Shown piece by piece: positions 1 through 10,786 of a stretch of DNA of 64,000 nucleotides. Positions within the stretch are counted from its first letter, which is position 1; each line of letters begins with the position of its first letter. Origin of the DNA: Tuctoria greenei (lineage: Eukaryota > Streptophyta > Magnoliopsida > Poales > Poaceae); assembly GCA_036927565.1 (NCBI GenBank), contig JAYESD010000010.1, positions 42,587,298 through 42,651,297 of the forward strand. Direction: 5' to 3'. The notes beneath the pieces were generated by a model, which was not told where the DNA came from, made no database searches, and saw only the letters and a list, made by a program, of their open reading frames with translations. The translations under genes were made by a program, and so were the position numbers.

Positions 1-14
1 CAAAATCTCAGGCG

Positions 15-32
15 CCCCTACCTGGCGCGCCA
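15..32 (-). promoter_or_regulatory. Primer binding site of element Z
   Basis: On the minus strand the site reads TGGCGCGCCAGGTAGGGG, two bases after the LTR end. The same site with one change is at 28800-28817 in element C. I did not identify the priming tRNA with certainty; it is not initiator tRNA-Met. Confidence 0.8.
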
Positions 33-34
33 GC

Positions 35-880
35 TGTCAGTGGTTTGGAACCGGCAGATCTTCCGACACTACTAAAGCGTTAGAGGAGTTTGATGTTCGG
101 TATGGGCGCGCGGAGATTCAAGAAGGTGAATAGTAAATGACGCAGGAGACACAAGAGTTTACGTGGTTCGGGCCGCCTGAGCGTAATACCCTACTCCACG
201 GGTGTGTTGGTGTTGTATTAGCTGTATGAGCTTGTGTTGAGCGTCTATGGTGCGTGTCTCTCCTTGAACGTGACGTCGGCCTGTCCTTCTATAGTACAAG
301 GGCAGGCCGTTACAAGTTAGCCTGGTCCGACATGTGGCCCCGGCGGTTACTAGTATTGACACTTATTTAACACATTTAATTGTCCTTAACGACCGGGTAA
401 TGGGCTTTGACAGCACCGTTACTGGTGTTAAGGTCGTCCATTTAAGTGTCATTAATATGGTATTAATGACACTTAATTGGGTCTTGAAGTCCTTGATTCC
501 CCTTTGAAGATCCGGAGCCGTTGCGGGGGCTTCCGAAGGTTAGAGGCTGAAGATCTGACGATTGGACACGTGGCAGCTCCGGAGCATATTGTGGGAAACA
601 GGTAGCTCCAGAGCTACCTGACACGTTTCAGGTCTGGAGCTTCTCTCGGTCTGGGGTTAAGTCCGGAGGTGCCATTTCGGTACATGGCCCGGAGCTTCCC
701 CCTTGTGGGCGGTAGCTCCGGTTTGATAGTACACGTGGCGACCCTGGGATTAACAATGTTGGAGAAGCGGGTCCGGTTATATCTGACATGTGGGCCTCCG
801 AAGGTCTTCAAATCAAGTAGATGACTTTTCTTGGAGATCTTTGTAACCTCAAGGGGTGTACGGTTTCTAGGGTACCGACA
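35..880 (-). repeat. 5' LTR of element Z
   Basis: An 846-base LTR bounded by TG and CA. It is homologous to element C's LTRs at 27946-28797 and 42235-43084. It carries a perfect 16-base inverted repeat at 442-457 and 461-476 separated by three bases. A TATA-like stretch lies on the minus strand at about 289-296. Open frames called inside this LTR are chance. Confidence 0.93.
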
Positions 881-3169
881 GTATATATATATATTAAATA
901 AATAAATAAACATAAATAATATAAAAAAAAAAGGAAAAAAAAGAAAAACCAATCGTCGGCCAGGCCACACCCTACTCAGACCGAGTCCGAGCGGGCGCGC
1001 TCACGCCTGAGTGGCGAGGCCGAGCGGGGCTCCCGCCCCTGCACGTGCCATGTGCCGTAAGCGGCCGGGACTCTCGACGCTGGGCAGCCGAGTCCTACTG
1101 GTACTCTCCCGTAGGTCTGGCCCTCCGCCTATATAAGGCACCAGCCTCCCCTACATACGTATCCTCTGACTATGCAAAGAATTAGCCAGCCGCCTACATA
1201 GTTGCTGGCCATGGTAGAAAAAGAAGAAAACCCTAGCTGCCAGGGAAAAGAAGAGAAGGGCACAACCAGGGAAAAAGGACAAGAATAGAAGGAGGAAGAA
1301 GGAGTCGGCGTTCGCTAGAAGATCATTGTGCCGTCTACTTCTTCTACACTACGCCTCCGTCCCACGATCCTCGAAGCCGCTGCACCTACGGTAGTACACT
1401 TTTCCAAGATGAACTTTAACGACGTAATGAATCTAATAACCGAAATTAAATTGTAGTTGCACCTATTTTATTTCAGCAGCACACAGTCATCGCTAAAACA
1501 TTGTAAACTTGCATGAACACATATGAACTAGTGCATGTAGTTAATATACAATTGTAGATAATTACTTATCAAACTTTTCATGCATTCATTTTATTGCATA
1601 TTGATTAATATGTGTGCATTGTATTGATTTGCATGTGCTTTCTTGTATGTGTGTGATCACGAGTAGAGGGACGTGCTCCAGATGCCGTGTATGAGGATTT
1701 TCAGAACCAAGACATCGAAGTGCTGGAGCAACCCAATCCGTCGGAGCAAGGCAAGTGTCCTAGACCATATTGAACCAATTATTAAATGTTTTTGTTTGTG
1801 AAATTGCATGCTTGTGTTAATATCATGGGAAACCCATACGTAGGAGTTTACTAGTGTTGTATGCCACCCCTTGTTGCCAGGATATACATGATAAGTCGGG
1901 TATGGGTATTTTTCTCTTTTGCACCGCATCGCTACACGGGGTATGGATAACTTAAATAATATGCTTGACAACTTTAAATATGAGAATTGGGATGGTAATG
2001 GGATGATGATTAATTTAGCAACTTGGAACTTAGGTGATCTAAGAAAGCATGGTATTGTGGAATGGGTTGGATTGTATGGTGGTTTTGCTTGCCTTAGATC
2101 TAAGGACCGGTTTATGCAAATATATGCCAGGACAATAGTGCAACCACAAGGCCAAGTATGGATGCAGCGTAGCTGAAGATTTAGCTGTGCTGCTAGTATT
2201 GCATGGACTATTGGATGTCGCAGAGAATGGGAGTTGAGTAGGTCTACCGTGGGATCCGCATGGCACACGAGGGAGCCTGTGGGTGAGAGAATGGGGATTC
2301 AAGCCTGTCGGCGAAACCTTAGTGGGCCTGTACATATTAGTAGTCCCTTTTGAAAGGCTATTCTGTGATCTCTTGGCCCACACCAACGAAAGTGTGAATA
2401 GGCAACATAGAGGTTCTTAGTCCTCGAAAGGTGATGAAATCATGAACATGTGGGTAAAGTGGTACAACTTCTACACAGTGTAAAACTATCACGATAGTCG
2501 TGCTCACGATCATGAGCACCTAGACAACTTCTATGAGTAGAATCGGACTTGGGTTTAGGGGATGGTTTGGTTATGTCACATGAGTATGGCCGGTTACGAG
2601 AGGATATAAAATTGGCATATGGTGATGATATTAATTATTGGCTGGTTAAAATTATATTGTTATGGTAAATGAGGATGTCATTATGTGGTATGATAATTAC
2701 ATGGGTTATGTTGGGATTTAATCACATCTAGACATTGCAAGATGCTTTTACTTGTTTGCGAACTAAAATTAGCTTGTTGCAATGAACCATTTATATCCAT
2801 CCCTGTTTTAGCTACATGTCATACTTTCCCACACTTGTTGAGTATCACATGTACTCACCCTTGCTATTCTCACACTAAACAGCTACATGTGACATTTGGG
2901 AGTTCCCTGAGGATCACATGGAGTACTACGTTGCGTGCTACCGTCAATTGCCTGTGGAGTGGAGTTGTGCTACTTAGTTTATTTTTTGCTGCAACAATTA
3001 GAGCCTTGTTATTCATGAACCATTGGATTTTTGTAATAAGATACTTAATTACTATTTGAGATGTGGTTAAATTCTGAATATCATTTGTGAAGTTGCCGTT
3101 TATGTGTGATGAATGTCATGCGTACACATACACGCTATACTTGGTTCATATTCTAAACCGGGTGTCACA
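881..3169 (+). repeat. 5' LTR of element A, 5' end cut off by Z
   Basis: Homologous to 19541-21816. It ends in GGGTGTCACA just before the primer site. A TATA box is at 1130-1136. Two adjacent small hairpins near 2487-2519 are conserved in all related LTRs in the window (A 3' LTR, H, J). The first 215 or so bases of the LTR are missing from view because Z inserted there. Confidence 0.92.
1130..1136 (+). promoter_or_regulatory. TATA box in element A 5' LTR
   Basis: TATATAA in the context CCGCCTATATAAGGCA, conserved at 19782-19788 in the 3' LTR. This is the expected Pol II promoter at the U3/R boundary. Confidence 0.7.
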
Positions 3170-3172
3170 AAT

Positions 3173-3185
3173 TGGTATCAGAGCC
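3173..3185 (+). promoter_or_regulatory. Primer binding site of element A (tRNA-iMet type)
   Basis: TGGTATCAGAGCC, complementary to the 3' end of plant initiator tRNA-Met, three bases after the LTR end. Confidence 0.9.
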
Positions 3186-3587
3186 GCGTTGACCGTAGGA
3201 CACAAGTCTAGATAGAATGGACACTCTAGAGCACATAGAAACACTCCTCTAATATGCTATTTTCGAAATTTCTTGCTGCTGTTTCGATTTTATCATTTCA
3301 GCCACTGTAAGGTGCCGATTGCTGCTGCGTTTTCAATGCGATTTCAGCCACGGTTTCTTGCACTTGCTGCCGTAATTACCAATCATATTTTTGTGTAAAG
3401 TTTGTGCTTTTGCTGCTGCTATGCGCGTGTAAACTTATTTTGCTAGCTGCTGCATTTTTCCTCTCTTTTCCTTTCTTTTGGACAGCCGCAACCCTCCTCT
3501 TCCTATTATTTTGGCTTCTGCAATTTTCAGATTTATATTATATTACTCTCTCCTCTAATGTACTCTTGTTTTCTATAGATTCCAATC
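3186..3587 (+). other. Untranslated leader of element A
   Basis: No coding sequence is supported here. The first about 65 bases match the leader of element H. The rest is T-rich and ends in a polypyrimidine stretch followed by TATAG at about 3582, which resembles a splice acceptor just before the accessory ORF. Confidence 0.55.
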
Positions 3588-4498
3588 ACTAGGAGTACAG
3601 CGCACACGAGTACTTGCCCGCCACCACTTAGATGTAAGCTTAACCCCATTAAGATTCCCGATGAGCTGATTCAAGAGGAGGAGAATGTCAAGCCCGAGGA
3701 GGAGGGTGCTAATCAGTCAAGCACTATGGAGGAGGATCTGGAGGAGATTGAGCCGTATGAAGATGAAATGGAAGATGAACCTTATGAGGAGGAGTACTAT
3801 TCACCAGCCCCACAAGAGGAGGAAAACGGAGGCAAACATGAGGGGGGGTCACAACTTGGTGCAAACGAGAATGGACACAACAGCACAGAGTTCTGCCAAG
3901 TTGAGGAGTTTCGGACCACCGGTGCCGAAGGAGGACATGCATCGCTGGAACTAATGGGATTCCTCCATTCCTGTGGCATATATGTGGATTACTTCATGAC
4001 GAAAGTCCCCCGTCTCGGACGCGATGAATGGCATGCTAAAGTTGTCATTTTCTTCACCAACAAAGTGGTCTCACGACACTATGCTCCCACCTGGAGGTCT
4101 ACTCAAAAGGATGCTATGAATGATGCTGCGTGGGAAGCACTCAAAAGTTTGTGCCATACTTGGCGCTTTGAGCTTGAGGATACCACATTTGAGCTGCACC
4201 CTAGTGGGATAGTGGTGCGGGGAAGATAATTGGACCACAAGAAGCTACAACTAACTTGCTAGCAATGGATAGGTGTCAAAAGGCACTACTGGACATGAGA
4301 AATCACTATGCAACCGCACAAGGAGAGATCCACTATCTTCGCAAGGAGCTAGCTCGATTAGAAACCAACATGGTGATGAAGGAGTGTGAGGAAAGAGGAG
4401 AACCTTGGTCACCCAAGTCAATTTGGTCACCTACATCACCATGGTGCAATCCTATCACATCCGTGCAGCCAAGGACGCCCCCACCACCTCACAATTAG
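3588..4498 (+). pseudogene. Accessory leader ORF of element A (dsRNA-binding-like, coiled coil)
   Basis: An open frame runs from about 3588 (first ATG 3726) to a stop at 4229 and continues in another frame at 4256-4498, so one frameshift is inferred. The N-terminal third is very acidic (runs of Glu and Asp). The middle (about 3945-4200) has the order helix, extended strands including DEWHAKVVIFF, then helix KDAMNDAAWEALKSL. This spacing resembles a double-stranded RNA-binding domain. The second frame encodes a likely coiled coil (residues QGEIHYLRKELARLE) and a proline-rich end. I recognise the protein type as one common in leader or accessory ORFs of grass gypsy elements; its function is not established. 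It lies between the primer site and gag, on the same strand. The closely related element H lacks it. Confidence 0.7.
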
Positions 4499-4807
4499 GA
4501 ATTTAAGTTCCATATGAGTAATTTATAATAAGAACGCTTAGATCGTACTAGTTTTTAATAGTGTGGTGTGCCGAATTGTATATGGTGTTTGTTTGTGCTT
4601 GTGTGCTTGGTTGTGAGTTGTGCGATGCCTCGGTGAATGTCCACATCCGCATATAGTAGAGAGTTGTGGGATGCTTCGGCATTTTTCCACATCCTCATAT
4701 GGGCTCATATCAATAAAGGATTGTTTAGTGTCATATACCGTGATGCATATAGTTGGGGAAACGCTCTCTCAAATCTGAATTCTATCTCATCCTCTCCTCT
4801 CTCACAG
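4499..4807 (+). other. Spacer between accessory ORF and gag, element A
   Basis: Noncoding. From about 4640 it aligns with the short leader of element H (shared GATGCATATAGTTGGGGA). It ends in a pyrimidine-rich stretch and CACAG directly before the gag ATG, which looks like a splice acceptor. Confidence 0.55.
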
Positions 4808-6001
4808 ATGTTCCAGGGATATGCTACCTGCAAATGAAGGAACACTCATGGTGCCGTAACTAGCGGAACACACGAGGGCGATGATGACAACATGGAAGCT
4901 CCTCAGAACTTTTACATTGGAGCTGATTCAAGCAACGTTGAGCGCTTGATGGCTATGCAGAACCAGTTTATGCAAACTATGATGCAAACCTTTGGTCAGC
5001 TGCAAGCAAACAACAACAACAACAACCTCCACTGTGTTGCTGCACCGCCACCGCCACCGCCACCGCCTCCTCACAACAGATTAGGAGAGTTTATGAGGAC
5101 TAGACCACCCACCTTTGCACAAGCCAATGACTCTATGGAAGCTGATGATTGACTAAATTTGTTGAGAAGAAGCTTTCTATTGTTCAATGTAGTGATCGAG
5201 AGAAGGTTCTCTTTGCATCACATGAACTAGTTGGAGCAGTTGCGGACTGGTGGGAAGCACTTTGCGATGCTCATGCTAATCAGGAGGCAATTACTTGGGC
5301 TAAATTTAAGATGAGCTTTCATTCTCACTATGTTCCTGAAGGTGTCATGATACTAAAAAAGACAAGAATTTGAGGTTCTGAGGCAACAGAAGATGAGCGT
5401 GAATGAGTACTTGAACAAGTTCACGCAATTGTCAAGGTATGCTCCAGAAGATGTTAACATGGACAGCAGGAAGCAATACTTGTTCATGAGGGGTCTAAAC
5501 AATGAGATTCAAGTTTAGCTGCTTAACGGTGATTATCCAAACTTCTAGAAGCTTGTGGACAAGGCTATTGTAGTTGAGAACAAACTTCGTAAGATGGAAC
5601 AAGATAACAAGAGAAAGATGCCATACCATGGATGGCCGCAAGGAAGCAATGTCCGCCCCCGCTATGCACCACCAACTGCACCATACTACAACCCATCTGC
5701 TCCTGCATATCGCGTTTCTTATCCACCGCGCCGAAATGAGCCACTACAGCAACGCCCTGCCTCGCAAGCACCGCGCTATCCTGTGCCACCTGCACCAAGT
5801 CCCAACATGGCGGCTAATTCTCAAAATCAGTTGTGCCCAAGCTTTCCTAGTGCTACGGGCAGCAAGACGTGCTATGTGTGTGGATAGGCCAGGCACTTTG
5901 GAAGTCAATTAACCAAAAGAAGCTATGTACCAATGAACAATGCACCAAGGCCAAACTACCCATGACCGAAAGGAGGAGTACCACAAGGAAACCGTGGATA
6001 G
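4808..6001 (+). pseudogene. gag: gag of element A, frameshifted
   Basis: Homologous throughout to the gag of element H (62009-63154). Recognisable parts are MAMQNQFMQTMMQT, a polyproline run followed by HNRLGEFMRTRPPTFAQA, the capsid-like segment with DREKVLFASHELVGA and ADWW, and the nucleocapsid start KTCYVCG near 5865, where the zinc knuckle is broken by TAG. Frames change after 5150 and after 5370, and stops occur near 5516 and 5547. A TAG at 5999-6001 ends the gag frame immediately before the protease frame. Gag would form the particle that packages element RNA. This copy cannot make it. Confidence 0.85.
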
Positions 6002-6363
6002 CAGAATTTTGCTCGTGGCAATGTGAATCATGTCTCTACTACAGAAGACAAGCAAGTTGACGATGTCGTGATTGGTTTGTTCCTCGCCAACTGCAACCCC
6101 GTGACTGTTTTGTTTGATTCTGGTGCATCTCATTCTTTCATATCATCAAAGTATGTTGCCAAGTATAATCTGCCTATATCTAATTGAAGCAAACTATGTT
6201 GGTAAATTCTCCTGGTGGAGAGATGAGGACAAATAGTATGTCCGAAAGTAAGCATTAAAATAAGGGGGATAGACTTTCTCGCAAACCTCACAGTCCTGGA
6301 CTCCCAAGGAATGGATATAATACTTGGAATGGACTGGCTGAGCAAGTATAATGGAGTGATTCA
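6002..6363 (+). pseudogene. Aspartic protease of element A, truncated frame
   Basis: Open from 6002 to a stop near 6185. It contains QNFARGNVNHV, then DVVIGLFLAN and the active site DSGASHSF at 6116-6139. After the stop the homologous continuation (SPGGEMRTN, then sequence matching H's LGMDWL region) is in shifted frames. The enzyme would cut the Gag-Pol polyprotein. The catalytic Asp is kept but the domain is broken. Confidence 0.85.
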
Positions 6364-7418
6364 ATGCGCCAAGAGGATTTGCAGTTGACAAGCGAGCACA
6401 GTACTCGCATCGAAGTTGAGGCAGCCCAACCTACCACAGAGATGGCGATGTTGAATCATGTGGAAGGTGTGACATTAGAAAGTATTTCGATTGTTCGCGA
6501 GTACCCAGATGTGTTTCCGTATGAGTTTCCAGGTAAGTCGCCCGGTCGTGACATAGAATTTGCCATTGACTTGATACCCGGAACTGCACCTATAGCTAAG
6601 AGGCCGTATAGGATGCCTCCTAAGGAACTAGCAGAGCTTAAGAAGCAAATTCAAGAGCAACTAGAGAAAGGTTTTATACGCCCAAGCTCATCACCATGGG
6701 AGCACTAGTGCTCTTCGTATTTAAGAAGGATGGAACCCAGAGGATGTGTGTGGACTATATGTCTCTCAACGAAGTGATGATCAAGAACAAGTACTCACTG
6801 ACCCGTATAGAGGATTTGTTCGACCAAATGAAGGGCGCTTGCATCTTCTCCAAGATCGACCTTTGGCCAGGATACGTCCAAATGAAGATTAGACTACCGG
6901 ATACACCCAAAATGACTTTTCGAACACGGTATGATCCTATGAGTACACCGTTGTCATTTGGATTGACGAACACGTCTGCATACTTTATGTATCTTATGAA
7001 TAAGTTCTTCATGGAGTATCTGGATAAGTTTGTCATGGTGTTCATCTATGATATTATGATATACTCGAGAAGCGAGGAAGAACATGAGGAGCACTTGAAG
7101 CTTACATTACAGAAACTACGGGAACACCAGCTGTATGCCAATTTCAGCAAGTGTCAACTCTGGTTACAGGAAGTATCGTTGTTGGACCATATCATCTTTG
7201 GAGGAGGATTATCAGTCGACCTAGGGAAAGTGAGAGATGTGATAAAGTGGGAGCAGCCACAGAATGTGAAGGAAATTTGGAGTTTCCTTGGAATGGCTGG
7301 ATATTACCACCGATTCATCAAGGCTTTCTCTATAAAAGTGAAGCCCATGACCGAATCACTAATTAAAGGGAAGACATTCCAATGGACTAAGCGTGCCAGG
7401 GTAGCTTTGAGGAGTTAA
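6364..7418 (+). pseudogene. Reverse transcriptase of element A
   Basis: The N-terminal part (6364-6708) holds KRPYRMPPKELAELKKQI and EKGFIRPSSSPW. A frame change near 6700 leads to the palm domain (6696-7418) with MCVDYMSLNE, KIDLWPGYVQMKI and LSFGLTNTSAYF. The catalytic box, expected as FIDD, reads FIYD at 7041-7052, so the first of the paired aspartates has become Tyr (7047-7049). The connection (FLGMAGYYHRFI, FQWTKRA) follows. This copy cannot polymerise. Confidence 0.88.
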
Positions 7419-7830
7419 ACAGGAGATTCAAAACCGCACTGGTGTTAGTATTGCCAGACGTGAGCAATAGCTTTGACATATATTGTGATGCCTCGAGAAA
7501 AGGACTCAGATGCGTACTCATGCAAGAAGGCCAAGTGGTAGCTTATTCATCGAGGCAACTACAGAAACAGGAGCTGAATTATCCTAAGCGCGACCTTGAA
7601 CTCGCTGTCGTGGTGCACGCCTTGAAGATATGGAGAGACTATGTTTTTGGTCACCGATGTAAGATTTACACAAACCACAAGAGCCTCAAGTACATATTCA
7701 CACAAACGGATCTGACACTGATGGTTGGAGCTCATCAAATATTGCGATGTAGGGATCAACTACCACTCGGGGAAAGCAAATGTAGTAGTGGACGCCTTGA
7801 GTCGAAAGGGAACATGTCATCAGCTCACAG
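7419..7830 (+). pseudogene. RNase H of element A
   Basis: Contains YCDASRKGLRCVLMQEG, VAYSSRQLQKQELNYP, RDLELAVVVHALKIWRDYVFG and the remnant of the TNHKSLKYIF segment. A frame change near 7725 is followed by GKANVVVDALSRKG. The order and residues are those of Ty3/gypsy RNase H, which removes RNA from the RNA/DNA hybrid. Broken by the frameshift. Confidence 0.85.
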
Positions 7831-9046
7831 TCCGGGAGTTACCACTCGAGCTATGCAAGAAGTTTGAACGGTTGCATCTTGGGTTCATAAATGAAATGGG
7901 AGTGGTGGAGTTAAACCCGACACTAGAACAAGAGATACGGGAAGGTAAAATGATGGATAGAGAAATCTAGAAGATCAAGGAAAGAATTGAAGAAGGAAGA
8001 GAATGGAAGTTTGACGAAGACGACAATGGCACACTATGGTTGGGAAAGCAGATTTATGTGCCTAACGTGAAGCGCATCCGCGACACAATATTAAAGGAGG
8101 CACATGACACGCCCTATTCCATTCATCCCGGATGTACGAAGATGTACAAGGGCCTGCAAACTCGCTATTGGTGGGATGGTATGAAGAGTGACATAGCCGA
8201 ATATATTGCCCTATGTGACACGTGTCAACGTGTAAAGGCTGATCATCATCGACCTGCTAGATTATTGCAGCCGCTAAAAATACCCGAGTTGAAGTGGGGA
8301 GGAATTGGTATGGACTTCATAGCTGGATTGCCATGCACCCAGTCAAGTTATGACTCTGTATGGGTTATTGTGGATCGGTTGACAAAGTCTGCTCATTTTA
8401 TTCCTGTACGTACCAAATACAAAGCGGCGAAGCTAGCATAGCTCTACATGGAACACATCATATGCCGACATGAAGTTCCGAAGAAAATAATTTCTGATCG
8501 AGGTTCTCAATTCACCTCTTAGTTCTGGGAGAAACTACACGAAGCTATGGGTACCAGGTTAAATTTTAGCTCCATGTATCACACACAGACTGGTGGGCAA
8601 ACCGAGAGGACAAACCAGATATTAGAGGACATGTGACTTGCGCCTTGAAACATGGACATAGATGGGATAATAGCTTGTCGTATGCTGAATTTTCATACAA
8701 CAATATATACCAAGCGAGCCTGAAAATGTCACCCTTCGAGGTGCTTTACGGTAGAAGGTGTAGAACGCCTCTTTTCTGGAATGAGACAGTAGAAAATCAA
8801 GTATTTGGACCTGATGTGTTACAAGATGATGAGAGGCAAGTTTAAATAATATGTGACAACCTAAGGGTTGTTCAGTCATGCCAGAAAAGCTATGCAGATA
8901 ATAGACGAAGGTATCTAGTCTTCGAAACTGGAGATTTTGTGTACCTCAAGGTATCGCCTATCCGAGGCCAACGACGGTTTAACGTTAAAGGCAAGCTGGC
9001 ACCTCGCAACATCAGACCGTTTAAGATCTTGGACAAGCGAGGAGAG
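7831..9046 (+). pseudogene. Integrase of element A, N-terminal and core part
   Basis: The zinc-binding HHCC region is near 8100-8240 (HPGCTKMYKGLQ, CDTCQRVKA). The core carries GMDFIAGLP, SDRGSQF and QTERTNQ, so the D,D,E triad is visible. In-frame stops occur at about 7968, 8440 and 8522, and frames change near 8635. The sequence ends at FKILDKRGE where copia B is inserted and resumes at 18963. Confidence 0.87.
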
Positions 9047-10786
9047 TGTAGGATCGAAGAGCACGTGAAAAGATACCAGAGGGGGGTGAATGGTAGATTA
9101 AAACTTTTTCAGCAGAAGCAACGAAAACCCCTCGGCAAAAAAACGATCTGTTAAAGAAATTGTGTATGAGACTAATCTCAATGTGTTTCACCATGAAAAA
9201 AGTGATAGATATAAGATAGAATCAAGTCACGAAGACGAAACAATAGGAATCACTCAAATCCATCGAGATAAACTCAAGTTACGATCGAAAGATCGAACAA
9301 AGGTCAATCTGTTCTATTGAGTAAAAACCAGATCTGCAATACTGTAAAGAAACTAGTGTAGATCAAAAACCGCAAATCCAATGACCGTGAAATTTTGACA
9401 GCTGATAGATAATCAAGTTGTGAAGACGATCCAAAAATAATCACGTAAATTGGATCTGTAAAACTCGAGTTATGATAAAACCACCAAAGAAATGTAGTGC
9501 TGTGCAGAAACTCGACGAGAAAGACTTGAAGAAAACAAGTTGGACGAACAAGGCACAAAATTTCCTTTAGACTATGAATTTTATTGATCAAAACTGACAA
9601 GGAACAGCCTCAAAGTCGTCTCTCCCGATATCTAGCCTCTCTTGCTTATATAACAAGCCCGAAGGCCAACTCAACTCAAATGAGGACTCTAATCCTACTC
9701 AAATCATGAATCGAAACTTTCCGTAACCGCTCAAGATCTTCCTATTCGCAGATAGAAACAATCTCAAGACTTCCTAACAAACCAGGAACACATCCCGTAT
9801 TCCTAAACAGCTTGACTTTCGTGCGGCACACAAAAACTTCCATAACCAACGCAATACTTTCCATATTGAGCCATAACTGACTTAGCCAGCAGCCGAAGTC
9901 ATAATGCGATACGATCCAATCCTTCAGATCTTCTTCCGTAACCCATCTTTAGAACCATGTTGCCATGTCATGCACCGCAAGCATACATGCGAACATCTTC
10001 CAACGACATTCACGATAACATGATATGAATTGTTCTTGATTCATACATGTTGCGCAACCTCCCGATCAACTCAACCACAATTCCTCCCGAACTTGGTTGT
10101 TGGACCTCATCTTCTCCCTAAGACTAGTTCAATGGATCCCATCACCAGCCATGTCTTGAACTCAAGCAACACCTGCACATGAATAAACAACCAATACTTC
10201 CGAGCACAAGTCCTCGACTTGACTCTCGTTAGTTCCGAAAGTACAACATCTTACGTGAGCACCTCACATAAGCATGTTGCAAACCATAGCAAAATGATAC
10301 CAGTCATAACAACCAAAACACACCAAAAATTTAGTAAAAGAATACTAAGCAAACTTTCCATAATCCAAAAAGCATGTTCGAACATTCCAAGTTAAAAGCA
10401 GAACCACTGCGATCAAGCTCCGAACCTTGCCAAAGCTAATCGGATCTTGAACCGGAGCTTACCAAAGCTAGCAGAACCTAGCGCCGGAACTTACCAAAGC
10501 TTGTCGGACCTAGTGCCGGAGCTTACCAAAGCTAGTCGGACCGAGCTCCAGAGCTTACCAAAGCTAGTCAGACCTAGCGTCGGAGCTAACCAAAGCTACT
10601 CGGACCTAGACAAAGAAGTCGGACCTTGCATCGGACCTTGCAGGAGCTACCCAAAACAAGCTGGACCTATCGTCAAACTTTACAGAAGCTCGGACCTAGA
10701 GTCGGACCTTGATGATAAAGGTATTTTGGTACTATTCAAAACTTTTATCGCCATAGCCAATGTATTCAACACACATATGTCTCACA
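9047..10786 (-). repeat. 3' LTR of element B
   Basis: 1740 bases, bounded by TG and CA, homologous to 17252-18962. A TATA-type stretch is at 9646-9653 (minus strand). The U3 part at about 10430-10715 holds an array of about 33-base units with the words GGAGCTTACCAAAGCTAG and TCGGACCTAGC. Confidence 0.95.
9646..9653 (-). promoter_or_regulatory. TATA box in element B LTR
   Basis: TTATATAA on the minus strand, conserved in the other LTR (about 17848) and in the solo LTR (about 31755). Located between the U3 repeat array and the LTR end, as expected for the promoter. Confidence 0.65.

Larger units (their letters stand above)
1..880 (-). mobile_element. Element Z: 5' end of a Tat-type Ty3/gypsy element
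   Basis: A minus-strand LTR begins at 880 (TGTCGGTACCCT read on the minus strand) and ends at 35. Two bases further in lies a primer site nearly identical to that of element C, so the element's interior lies to the left, outside the window. It interrupts the 5' LTR of element A: sequence from 881 onward aligns with A's 3' LTR from about 19541. The LTR matches element C's LTRs (start, end, AT-rich dyad), so Z and C are the same family. The target duplication cannot be tested because the other end is not in view. Confidence 0.9.

Noticed and set aside
614..970. Open frames inside the LTRs of Z and A (for example 614-970, 1657-2268, 2742-3059)
   Set aside because: They lie in LTRs, lack conserved motifs and are not kept between the two LTR copies.
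3173..3185. Possible tRNA gene at TGGTATCAGAGCC sites
   Set aside because: Only the 3' complement of initiator tRNA-Met is present, next to LTR ends; no cloverleaf.
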